DNA of 6,479 bases from Kiritimatiellia bacterium. Its GTDB lineage: Bacteria > Verrucomicrobiota > Kiritimatiellia > UBA8416 > SLMC01. A program made the translations under genes and the position numbers. The stretch covers positions 1 to 6,479 of the forward strand of contig SLMC01000402.1 in the NCBI GenBank assembly GCA_007133745.1, given 5' to 3'. Numbering within the stretch: position 1 is the first letter of the stretch; each line of letters opens with the position of its first letter. This document shows positions 1 through 6,382 of this stretch, in pieces. The notes under the pieces were generated by a model that was not told where the DNA came from, searched no databases, and saw only the letters and a program-made list of their open reading frames with translations.

Positions 1-11
1 ATTGGTTCTTA

Positions 12-40
12 AGACTAGCGAAAAACCGGTTGGCTATCAA
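12..40 (-). promoter_or_regulatory. Predicted leftward sigma70-type promoter
   Basis: Read on the minus strand, bases 40-35 give TTGATA (five of six matches to the -35 consensus TTGACA). After a 17-bp spacer, bases 17-12 give TAGTCT, which fits the TAnnnT core of a -10 box. The spacing is ideal. Transcription would begin near positions 1-6 and run left out of the window, so a divergently transcribed gene is expected just beyond the left edge. The last minus-strand bases in the window read ...ACCAAT, the same context that precedes the G of the ATG in the right-hand copy. The left neighbour might therefore start with an ATG at the edge, but this cannot be seen. Confidence 0.5.
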
Positions 41-71
41 GACTTATTGTCCCAACTCGTTATTCGTTCTC

Positions 72-108
72 GCGAGCCCGCCGTAGCGCTTGCGCGAAGG
101 CAGGTCGC
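72..108. repeat. Intergenic imperfect hairpin
   Basis: Core arms 77-89 and 92-104 fold around TT. From outside in: CCCGCC pairs with GGCAGG (one C-A mismatch); then GTA (83-85) faces GAA (96-98), a 3x3 internal loop that could form two sheared G-A pairs around a T-A; then GCGC pairs with GCGC, giving a CTTG-type loop. Outside the core, GCGA (72-75) pairs with TCGC (105-108), leaving G76 bulged. Hairpins with this CCGTAG...CGAAGG pattern resemble dispersed intergenic repeats that I recall from PVC-group genomes; I have not checked that memory. It lies between the two putative promoters. It has no T-run, so it does not look like an intrinsic terminator. Confidence 0.55.
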
Positions 109-136
109 CGTTCTCGTAAACCGAAGAAGATGAAAC

Positions 137-161
137 TACGAAATACGCTAAATACGCGAAA
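137..161. repeat. Short tandem motif TACG(CN)AAA, three units
   Basis: Three adjacent units read TACGAAA (137-143), TACGCTAAA (144-152) and TACGCGAAA (153-161). The second and third are nine bases and differ at one position; the first lacks the two middle bases. The array is AT-richer than its surroundings and sits 30-60 bases upstream of the putative rightward -10 box. It could be a remnant of a dispersed intergenic repeat or a regulator-binding array. Nothing in the sequence decides between these. Confidence 0.45.
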
Positions 162-175
162 GTTTATTATGCGGA

Positions 176-206
176 GACCGTTTTTTTGCTAGTCTTCATA
201 ACCAAT
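176..206 (+). promoter_or_regulatory. Predicted extended -10 promoter of the giant gene, near-leaderless start
   Basis: Bases 187-195 read TGCTAGTCT, matching the extended -10 form TGnTAnnnT, and follow seven T residues (181-187). The hexamer is 190-195, so the expected transcription start is about 202-205, at or just before the ATG at 205. No Shine-Dalgarno-like sequence lies in the 20 bases before the ATG. Leaderless or ultra-short-leader translation is the natural inference. A 17-bp spacer puts the -35 region at 167-172 (TTATGC), which matches the consensus only at its first two bases, so the extended -10 would have to compensate. The 31-bp block recurs in mirror image at the left window edge. 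Confidence 0.5.
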
Positions 207-297
207 GAATTCAACCTCCTCATACCCATACGGGCAAGCGCTCATGCTAGGGTACGCCTGCCTGCTGCTGGCGACCCTGCCGTTCGCCGCAACAGCG
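205..297 (+). other. N-terminal Sec-type signal peptide (residues 1-31)
   Basis: A polar stretch (1-13) is followed by a hydrophobic core, residues 14-29, with the run CLLLATLPFAA, and then by Ala29-Thr30-Ala31, a good A-x-A signal peptidase I site just before Asp32-Asn33. This predicts export. The oddity is that no Lys or Arg precedes the core with either possible start (Met1 or Met14), whereas Sec signals usually carry a positive N-region. Cys19 lies inside the core, and its preceding residues (Gly-Tyr-Ala) do not fit a lipobox, so a lipoprotein is unlikely. Confidence 0.75.
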
Positions 298-3200
298 GAC
301 AACGAATGGACGAAAACCGCTGAAATTCCAGAACACAGCGGCAACCTCTATTTCCAGGCGCCCTGGAACCCGGATCAGGGCGCCGATTTCCGCTTCGCCA
401 GCCCTGACGGAGCTGCAGCGACGGTCGTCAGTCTCCGTCGCGACAACATCGACCTTGCAGTCACGCCCCGCGACCTTCTGTCCGCCGATACGCTCGAAGC
501 CCGACTGCGGTCGCATCCCGGCGCGCTGCCCGCCGAACCTCTGGAATATGCGGAATGGACTCTGAAGACCAGAAACAGGGAATGGACCCTGTATATCGAG
601 GATCGACCCGTCTTCGCGTTTCCCCCGCCCTTCGCTCCGCCAGCCACGCTCTTTCGGCCCGCGACGTCGGCGCCGACCGACGACACCGTGCGAACTCGCT
701 TTCAAAGAACAAGCGATTTCGTGTTTGAAGACAATTTCTTTCTGCCCGGCGACACTGAAGACGCACTGGTCGAATGGGAACAAGTGTCGGGCGCCTGGCA
801 ATTGCGCACGGCCGCCGACGCCACCACCGAACGGGGCGAACGGCTGCGGCGACGACGCGGTCGCAAGCCGGACCCGGAACGCAGCGCCAATTTTTCCAAC
901 CTGCGCGCCGAAGGCGAACCGGCCCTCATTCTGGCCGGTCACGATTTCTACGACACCTACACCATGGAAGCCGCTCTGATTACCGCCCCGGGCGAAGCGG
1001 GCCTGGTTTTCTACCACACCTATGCCGGCGCCTATCACGCGCTGACCCTGACCATGAACGACGCCTCGCATACCGCCCTGCTGCGACTCTGGCGCGTCTC
1101 CGGCCAAACCAACGCCCCGCGCGAAACACTCGCCGCCGTTTCCACCGAACTCACGCACGATCAATGGGTCAAACTGAGAGTCGATATCTATCCCAACCGC
1201 CTCCGCTGCTGGCTGGACCACACGCTCGTCGCCGATGTCGCTACGGACAGCCTGCCGGCCGGCGGACGGTTCGGCCTTTTCGCGCATTCCAATTCCGGCA
1301 TGCTGTTCGACGACGTGCGGGCCCGATCCAATCGCGATCTGGACCTGACCGGCTTGGCCGACATCCGCCGTCACACGGTCGAGGGCAACGGCGAATTCTT
1401 CCCGAAACAACGTCTGTTCAGGCGGACGCCCTCTCTTGAGGATGCCCCGAACGTGCTGGACGTCTCGCGCGCCCGCCAGAATCAATGGCTTGTTCTGGGC
1501 GATCCGGATCATTCCCGACACGTCTTCTCCGCCGATTTCGAAACACCGTCCGATTCAGGGCAAATCGGCCTGATTCTCGGATACCGTGACGAACAAGAAC
1601 CCTATTGGCGCTTCACCCGAACCCGAACCCAGAACGAGGAAATCCTCTTGCTGGAAAAGACCGGCGTTGAAACGGATGCCGTGCTCGAAGAGTTGCGGCT
1701 TACGCTTCCAGCGAACAATGGGCCGAAAACGGTCTCGCTCATGGCCGACGCCACGAACGACGGAGCGTTGCGCCTGTATCGCGACAATGCCCTCGTCCTC
1801 GTGCATCATCTCGACCCCGACTTCCGCGGAGCATCCGGTCTCTTTGTCGGCTCGGGAACAGCCACCCGAATCACCCGGCCCCGCTACCGCTTCGAACGTG
1901 ACGGGCTGCATCGCGACCAGTTCGAAAAAAACAGGGTTTTCAGAGAAGACCCCTTCATGCGCAACTGGGCGTCGCCCGAAGGCGAGTGGGCGCAGGATTC
2001 GAAAGAGATGACCTGGCATAAAGGCGACTTTTACGGACGATTCTTCTGTCGCATGCCCTATGTCGACGGCGCCGAAATTCACCTCGCCGTTCCGGAAACA
2101 TCCACCAACGGACACTTCATCGTCCGAGCCTTTGCCGACAAACTGATCCTTGAAGAGATTGACGAACAGAATGGAACAAGCCGCGTATGCGCCGAAGTCC
2201 CCGCTCGAGATTTCGCAATCGATACCGACGAGAAAACCAAGGCCAAAACCCCTTGGTACGCAATTCACTATGAAGGGCATTGGCTCTGGGCCACAAGCGG
2301 CGACAGGCTCTTGTTCAAGCACCCGCTTCCCGAACCCCTTACGGGCCGACGCATGCGCATCGACGGATTCTCCGTCGACGACTTGAAACACAGCCATGTG
2401 GAACGCTTCAACGTAAAAGATTATCTGTTCAACGAATCCTTGCACGAATGGGTGCAAAACGGGGGCGAATGGTCGGTCGTCAACCGGTTCCAATGCGATC
2501 CGCGCTGGTCCCACATGAACGGCGAAGCGCCGGAAGGCCTGGCGGCTCTCTGGTCCAAGTTCGACTTCAAAGGCGATTTCTGCCTGGAACTGTACGCCGG
2601 CATGCGCCACCAGTACTACACGCGCGCAGGCGACCTCAACATAACGGCCATGTCCCCCCGCCGAACGCCCGGACAAGGCTACAGCATTACCGCTACCGGC
2701 TGGGATCCCGACCATTCCCAACGCCACACACGCCTGTACAGGAACGGCGAACTCGTCGAGGAAAGCGACGCCTACCTGATTCCCCGCCATCGTGAAGGAC
2801 AAAAGCGGCGCATCCGCGATCCGCTGTTGCGCGCGGGACGAGACCTGCACGGCGCATGGTATTACATTAAACTGCGTCGGATCGGCAGCCGGCTCGAATA
2901 TTTCTTCGACAACGAACGCGTGTTTTCCGTACAGGAGGACGACCCGATCGATATCGGCGCCTTCGGCATCTGGACCTTCATGAACTCCATGATGGTGGCC
3001 CGCGTCAAAATGGCCGCCGAACATATTGCGCCGCGCCCCCATGCATTCACGGCAGCGCCCACGAACGCAACCCTCGACGACCTGACACTCAGGGATAACC
3101 CGACCGACTCGAACCGTTATCGGACGCTGCTGGTGAACGGCCTGCCTGCCGAACGGATGCTTCCCGAATACTGGAGCGCTGACGATCCGACCGGCCAAAC

Positions 3201-6183
3201 CCGACTGCACTGGCCGGACCCCGGCAAAAACCGTCCCTATGTCGTGGCCGCCACGACGCTCGGCGGCGGAGAAATGCTGACCCGAGCCGCCATGCCCCCT
3301 GTTCCCTACAGCGCCCTTGCAGGCTGGACGTTTCAAATCAAGCGCACGCCCGCCGCGCAATTCAATTTTCATTACTCGCTCGGACGCATGAACAACAAAG
3401 GCCAGTACGCCCCGGAAGCTCGCTTCTTTCACCGCATCTCCGGAACTGATTTTTCGAAGGGCGACTTCGGGAAAAGCGGAGAAACCGATGTCCCCGGCGC
3501 ATCCGCGCCCTCCGACCCATGGCGCCTAAACGAATCTTGGACCGACATCACGGTTTGGCTGCCTGTCGAGGACGAGACGGGCATCCGTTCGCATGACAAA
3601 TTCTACGCGCGCGCGGAAGGCTTCGGCAATCTGCAGCCGAGCTATGTCATGCAAGGACTGCACGGGAACGGACCCGGCGAAGCCTATGCCATCCGCGCCT
3701 TTTCCGAAATCCGCACCCGCCCCCCGAACATCGGCGGTCAGATAGCGACCGCAACTGCTTTGATGGCCGAAGGGCCGGATATGGCCACACGCCCTGTGGG
3801 CGCATTCACGAATATCGTGGACATCCAGACCGGCATCGACAGCGTCACCAACGCCGGCCTGATCCGCTTGAGCCTTGAATGCTCCGCAACGAATGGCGCT
3901 TCCTTTCACGACGTGCGCTGGATCCGTCTGCCCGAAGCCCCCTCCGTCACAGCCGAATGGCACCCGGACATTCCGAACGCCATCCGCCTGGTCAACCACG
4001 CCGATTATCCCGACCGACGCTTTCATGCGGCGGCCGTCCGCATCGGAAATCAAACAGTGGAGACATGGCGGGAAGGCCTAGCCGCGCGCGTAGCCTTTGT
4101 GCCGCGCCGCCCGGATCTGGCGCGCGACAAAAGCCCGTCCATCTCCGTATCGGTCGCTTTAGAAGGCGAGACTGTTCCGTTCTCGCTAGCCTGGGCCGAC
4201 AATCCATCCCGCGAGCCGCCCGTTCTGCTGGGTCTGGGCGATGCCATCCCGTTCTTCGAGAATTTCGAATCGCGCGAACTGCCGGCCTACATGCGCGCCG
4301 AACGCCAGCGCATGCGCATCCGACACCTCGATCCCGCCCAGGGCAGCTTTCTGCGGATTGCCAACACGGGCCGTCAGCAACGCCTGCGCAGCGTGTTCCC
4401 GCACGCATCGAACCTGGCGCGCGATCCTATCCTGCAGTTTCGATACCGAGCCGAACCCATGGCCCGCGTCTCGCTGACCCTTCAGAACCAAAGCGTGGTC
4501 AAATTGAGCGAAACATTCGATTCGGCCCGCAACGTTCGCAACGGTCGCGATCTGGTCGCGGACGGAACATGGCGCACCTGGGTCGGCATGGTCAGCGACG
4601 CCGTCGGCGAACAAGCCCTGAGCCGAAAAGCCATGAACATCCAGTCCTTCTCGTTCGGGTCGCGCCATGCCATCGATCAAACCGGGCTCTTCACGGAATG
4701 GGACCTCGGCCATATTGTCCAAAGTCCGGCCGTGTCCGACCAACGCCCGCTAACCGTCGTCCCCGACTACTTCGACTTTCACGGCGTAACCGCCGTCTCC
4801 ATGGCTGTCTATTCCGGAACGGAACCGCCCGAACGCCTTGACCCCGATACCCTGGCCGACCTCGATTGGCGGGAAATCCAGAACAACAAGGAATCCGCCG
4901 TCGACCTGTCCGGCCTGACAGCCGGCCTGCACCGTCTGCTGCTCAAAGCCCAAAACGCGACGGGCATGGAATCCGCCGTGACGGACATTCCTTTTCTCTA
5001 CACGCCAAGACCGCCCGATGTATCGCATTCGCTCGTTAAGTCGAACGATCCCCTGCACAACGAATCCGTACTCGACATCACGTTCAACACCGGCTCGGGC
5101 GCGCCCGTGGATATCGAAGCCCTGCACCTGAAGTGGAACAACGAGGATGTGCCCGCAGCCGTGCTTGGCTCCCGCTATGCGCACGGCCCGGAAAACGCCA
5201 CACTGTCCCTGAATTGGCCCTATATCTTTCGGGATCGCATTCAGCAAACCCGGGACGGCGAACGCTTTTCCCTAACCCTAAGCTCCATCCGCGACGGCGC
5301 CGGCAACACCGCCGAGGATGTCGTTGTTCCCATGACCATGGATTTCAGCCGCGACAAAACTCCGCCCACCCTGGTGCGGACCGACTATCCCGCCAACATC
5401 CTGTGGAACACCGGCTGGGAAGGCGCCGCCAATGACGCGCGGCATTTCCAGTCGAGTGAATCGCTGCAAATCAAAAGGCCGTCAGGCGAAGAGCCCTATA
5501 TCGAACACACATCGAGAAGACGGCAAAGCTCGTTCTGGATGCAGTTTCAACGCTCGCGTCGTTGGCGGCCGTCTCGTCATCCGTTTCTGGCTTTCCATAT
5601 GCGCCGCCCCGCCGTCGGAAAAAAAGACGATACGGCCATTGTTGTGTCGCTCGAATGTCACGGCAATAAAACCTTTCATATTCCGTTGGTTGGCGAACCG
5701 AAACTCGACAATGTCGTCCTAGCCCTGCCGACCCCCGTGGAATGGCAGCCGAACGTTTGGCATCCGGTCACGCTCGATTTGCGCGCCCTGCTGGCCGCCG
5801 TCCTGTCGGAAAAGGATCTGAACGCCTTGAGCGTGCATCGGCTGCGCTTCACCATGAACACGGGCCCGAAACCGGTTCAGACCCATCTGAAAAGCGTTTT
5901 CGTCTTCTCGAAATGGAATCCAACCGACCGAGTCGAAGTCAACGCCTTCGATGCCAGCGGCATTGCCGAAGTGGTCTGGCGCACCGAATCCTCGACGCCC
6001 TCCTTGTCGTTCTCGCCGCTGGACGCCGACGACGCCCTGAACCGCTGGACCAAGGCGCGCGTCGTGGACCGAGCCGGCAATCCATCCTTCGCATGGCATA
6101 TCCCGCTCGGCCCGACTCGAACCGCCGAACCGACCGAACCCGAACCGACCGAACCCGAACCGGCGGAAACATCGACGCCTTAG
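205..6183 (+). CDS. Giant secreted multi-domain beta-sandwich protein (LamG/DUF1080-like and Ig-like modules), function unknown
   Basis: The gene encodes 1992 residues, stop TAG at 6181-6183. I do not recognise it as a named family. The start is ATG 205: an in-frame TAA lies at 199-201, so no earlier start is possible. Met14 (nt 244) is the only nearby alternative and would shorten the signal peptide's N-region. Layout: signal peptide 1-31; five concanavalin-like modules about 40-150, 172-375, 379-570, 571-736 and 737-941; linker to 1032; jelly-roll-like modules about 1033-1172, 1350-1508 and 1726-1906; Ig-like modules about 1243-1335, 1514-1600, 1602-1724 and 1909-1969; Glu/Pro/Thr tail 1970-1992. 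I see no catalytic motif, sortase signal, PEP-CTERM or C-terminal membrane helix. The inferred role is extracellular or periplasmic carbohydrate binding or adhesion. It appears monocistronic, being bounded by a divergent promoter region and palindromic DNA. Existence is near certain from the uninterrupted frame; function is uncertain. Confidence 0.93.
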   Translation: MNSTSSYPYGQALMLGYACLLLATLPFAATADNEWTKTAEIPEHSGNLYFQAPWNPDQGADFRFASPDGAAATVVSLRRDNIDLAVTPRDLLSADTLEARLRSHPGALPAEPLEYAEWTLKTRNREWTLYIEDRPVFAFPPPFAPPATLFRPATSAPTDDTVRTRFQRTSDFVFEDNFFLPGDTEDALVEWEQVSGAWQLRTAADATTERGERLRRRRGRKPDPERSANFSNLRAEGEPALILAGHDFYDTYTMEAALITAPGEAGLVFYHTYAGAYHALTLTMNDASHTALLRLWRVSGQTNAPRETLAAVSTELTHDQWVKLRVDIYPNRLRCWLDHTLVADVATDSLPAGGRFGLFAHSNSGMLFDDVRARSNRDLDLTGLADIRRHTVEGNGEFFPKQRLFRRTPSLEDAPNVLDVSRARQNQWLVLGDPDHSRHVFSADFETPSDSGQIGLILGYRDEQEPYWRFTRTRTQNEEILLLEKTGVETDAVLEELRLTLPANNGPKTVSLMADATNDGALRLYRDNALVLVHHLDPDFRGASGLFVGSGTATRITRPRYRFERDGLHRDQFEKNRVFREDPFMRNWASPEGEWAQDSKEMTWHKGDFYGRFFCRMPYVDGAEIHLAVPETSTNGHFIVRAFADKLILEEIDEQNGTSRVCAEVPARDFAIDTDEKTKAKTPWYAIHYEGHWLWATSGDRLLFKHPLPEPLTGRRMRIDGFSVDDLKHSHVERFNVKDYLFNESLHEWVQNGGEWSVVNRFQCDPRWSHMNGEAPEGLAALWSKFDFKGDFCLELYAGMRHQYYTRAGDLNITAMSPRRTPGQGYSITATGWDPDHSQRHTRLYRNGELVEESDAYLIPRHREGQKRRIRDPLLRAGRDLHGAWYYIKLRRIGSRLEYFFDNERVFSVQEDDPIDIGAFGIWTFMNSMMVARVKMAAEHIAPRPHAFTAAPTNATLDDLTLRDNPTDSNRYRTLLVNGLPAERMLPEYWSADDPTGQTRLHWPDPGKNRPYVVAATTLGGGEMLTRAAMPPVPYSALAGWTFQIKRTPAAQFNFHYSLGRMNNKGQYAPEARFFHRISGTDFSKGDFGKSGETDVPGASAPSDPWRLNESWTDITVWLPVEDETGIRSHDKFYARAEGFGNLQPSYVMQGLHGNGPGEAYAIRAFSEIRTRPPNIGGQIATATALMAEGPDMATRPVGAFTNIVDIQTGIDSVTNAGLIRLSLECSATNGASFHDVRWIRLPEAPSVTAEWHPDIPNAIRLVNHADYPDRRFHAAAVRIGNQTVETWREGLAARVAFVPRRPDLARDKSPSISVSVALEGETVPFSLAWADNPSREPPVLLGLGDAIPFFENFESRELPAYMRAERQRMRIRHLDPAQGSFLRIANTGRQQRLRSVFPHASNLARDPILQFRYRAEPMARVSLTLQNQSVVKLSETFDSARNVRNGRDLVADGTWRTWVGMVSDAVGEQALSRKAMNIQSFSFGSRHAIDQTGLFTEWDLGHIVQSPAVSDQRPLTVVPDYFDFHGVTAVSMAVYSGTEPPERLDPDTLADLDWREIQNNKESAVDLSGLTAGLHRLLLKAQNATGMESAVTDIPFLYTPRPPDVSHSLVKSNDPLHNESVLDITFNTGSGAPVDIEALHLKWNNEDVPAAVLGSRYAHGPENATLSLNWPYIFRDRIQQTRDGERFSLTLSSIRDGAGNTAEDVVVPMTMDFSRDKTPPTLVRTDYPANILWNTGWEGAANDARHFQSSESLQIKRPSGEEPYIEHTSRRRQSSFWMQFQRSRRWRPSRHPFLAFHMRRPAVGKKDDTAIVVSLECHGNKTFHIPLVGEPKLDNVVLALPTPVEWQPNVWHPVTLDLRALLAAVLSEKDLNALSVHRLRFTMNTGPKPVQTHLKSVFVFSKWNPTDRVEVNAFDASGIAEVVWRTESSTPSLSFSPLDADDALNRWTKARVVDRAGNPSFAWHIPLGPTRTAEPTEPEPTEPEPAETSTP
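322..3027 (+). other. N-terminal array of five LamG/DUF1080-like beta-sandwich modules (residues about 40-941)
   Basis: Modules 2, 4 and 5 open with an aromatic/acidic segment followed by a W...G-x-W pattern: VEWEQVSGAWQL near 190, NWASPEGEWA near 583, and HEWVQNGGEWSV near 748. Each module has the order typical of DUF1080 (3-keto-disaccharide hydrolase-like) and LamG folds: a strand pair that reports solvent or ligand contacts, a W-x-x-(I/L) strand (DQWVKLRVDI, TPWYAIHYEG, GAWYYIKLRR), a short 'hairpin' strand (NRLRCWLD, GHWLWATS, SRLEYFFDN), and a closing GxFGL/GAFGI segment. Module 1 is shorter and most diverged, with EWTLKTRNREWTLYIED as its core; module 3 has a long, altered opening. Module 2 carries a strongly basic loop (RLRRRRGRK, about 213-223). 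Such folds usually bind or process polysaccharides; no active-site set is recognisable, so I infer binding. Confidence 0.6.
3301..6111 (+). other. C-terminal alternation of jelly-roll-like and Ig-like modules (residues about 1033-1969)
   Basis: Three segments share a strand pattern, an aromatic F-x-(Y/M)-x-(L/A/R) strand after a basic or polar approach: FNFHYSLGR, LQFRYRAEP and LAFHMRRPA. Each continues with a W-x-x-(I/V) strand (ESWTDITVWL, GTWRTWVGMV, NVWHPVTLDL). This resembles a carbohydrate-binding jelly-roll layout. They are separated by Ig-like segments. The clearest are residues 1514-1600 (VDLSGLTAGLHRLLLKAQN) and 1602-1724 (SIRDGAGNTAEDV followed by DKTPPTL, as in bacterial Ig-like domains of surface proteins). 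A final Ig-like segment at 1909-1969 has FDASGIAEVVWR and VVDRAGN. Basic patches lie at 1771-1773 and 1783-1791 in the last jelly-roll. Module borders are by eye and could shift by tens of residues. Confidence 0.5.
6112..6180 (+). other. Glu/Pro/Thr-rich C-terminal tail with 15-bp tandem repeat
   Basis: The last 23 residues are low complexity. Codons for EPTEP repeat as two identical 15-bp units (6127-6141 and 6142-6156), with a partial third starting at 6157. Such tails usually act as extended linkers or stalks ahead of an anchor, but here the protein simply ends; nothing hydrophobic follows. The unit number may vary between strains through replication slippage. Confidence 0.8.
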
Positions 6184-6238
6184 GGTTCGCGCAGAAATTA
6201 ATTGGAGGCGTGATTGTTTGTAAGTGGGTGGGTGCGTG

Positions 6239-6288
6239 AGTGTGTGGGTGAAAACTTACACACTCCCAAACCCACATACCCACACACT
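6239..6288. repeat. GT/CA-rich imperfect inverted repeat
   Basis: AGTGTGTGGGT (6239-6249) is perfectly complementary to ACCCACACACT (6278-6288), with 28 bases between. A wider zone (about 6220-6290) is GT-rich on the left and CA-rich on the right, so other pairings in slipped register are possible. GGG tracts lie at 6226-6228, 6230-6232 and 6246-6248 on the + strand. Three matching tracts lie on the minus strand (6265-6267, 6271-6273, 6279-6281). It begins about 40 bases after the stop codon and could help end transcription, though no T-tract follows. Confidence 0.55.
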
Positions 6289-6294
6289 TGGTTT

Positions 6295-6310
6295 GCGGGC
6301 GACAGCCCGC
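6295..6310. repeat. GC hairpin, six-base-pair stem
   Basis: GCGGGC (6295-6300) pairs perfectly with GCCCGC (6305-6310) around a GACA loop. The following bases, GTTGATATTATTT, are AT-rich but not a clean T-run, so it is at best a weak intrinsic terminator for the giant gene. It looks like the first part of a composite intergenic repeat continuing to 6401. Confidence 0.6.
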
Positions 6311-6356
6311 GTTGATATTATTTCCCTTGCTCGAAATCGAAAAGATGATGAACCTC

Positions 6357-6371
6357 AACCCCGAAGGGGTT
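6357..6371. repeat. AACCCC/GGGGTT hairpin
   Basis: AACCCC (6357-6362) pairs with GGGGTT (6366-6371) around GAA. Together with the preceding ATGATGAACCTC and the following ACGCAACAG it resembles a dispersed non-coding repeat that I recall from PVC-group and related genomes, often mis-called as a small protein. That recollection is unverified. Confidence 0.6.
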
Positions 6372-6382
6372 ACGCAACAGAG

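Larger units (their letters stand above)
1..206. repeat. Inverted repeat pair bounding the left intergenic segment (divergent promoter pair or MITE-like termini)
   Basis: Bases 1-31 are the imperfect reverse complement of bases 176-206: position p pairs with 207-p at 26 of 31 positions. The mismatched pairs are 8/199, 10/197, 20/187, 26/181 and 31/176. Unbroken runs are 1-7, 11-19, 21-25 and 27-30. The interior (32-175) shows no comparable symmetry. Both arms contain the same -10-like hexamer TAGTCT pointing outward. The right arm ends inside the ATG of the giant gene (205-207), and the left arm stops at the window edge, so its true end is unknown. Two readings fit: a pair of closely related divergent promoters, or terminal inverted repeats of a small non-autonomous element. 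I favour promoters because of where the hexamer and start codon lie. Confidence 0.75.

Noticed and set aside
24..31. AACCGGTT palindrome and CTCGCGAG palindrome (69-76) as operators
   Set aside because: Eight-base palindromes are expected by chance at this scale; no second copy or spacing supports a regulator site.
2..133. 43-codon open stretch at the left edge, + strand, ending TGA 131-133
   Set aside because: It runs straight through the intergenic hairpin, has no recognisable protein motif, and overlaps the inverted-repeat arm and a leftward promoter. Frame 3 is also open to 84-86, so openness here is uninformative. A tail of an upstream gene cannot be excluded.
244..297. Lipoprotein signal with Cys19 as the lipidated residue, or start at Met14
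   Set aside because: Residues before Cys19 (Gly-Tyr-Ala after Leu15) do not fit a lipobox, and the A-x-A site at 29-31 is better. Met14 gives an even shorter uncharged N-region and no clear ribosome-binding site.
1555..3432. 625-codon open frame on the minus strand (also 247-1521, 3526-4053, 4186-4743, 4750-5247 and 5719-6099)
   Set aside because: All are in exact codon register with the sense gene, so they stay open simply because the sense gene avoids TTA, CTA and TCA codons. Their proteins show no domain pattern, and the sense frame explains the whole region.
6295..6325. Intrinsic terminator for the giant gene
   Set aside because: The hairpin is sound, but the downstream tract is mixed AT, not a T-run. 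I list it as a hairpin only.
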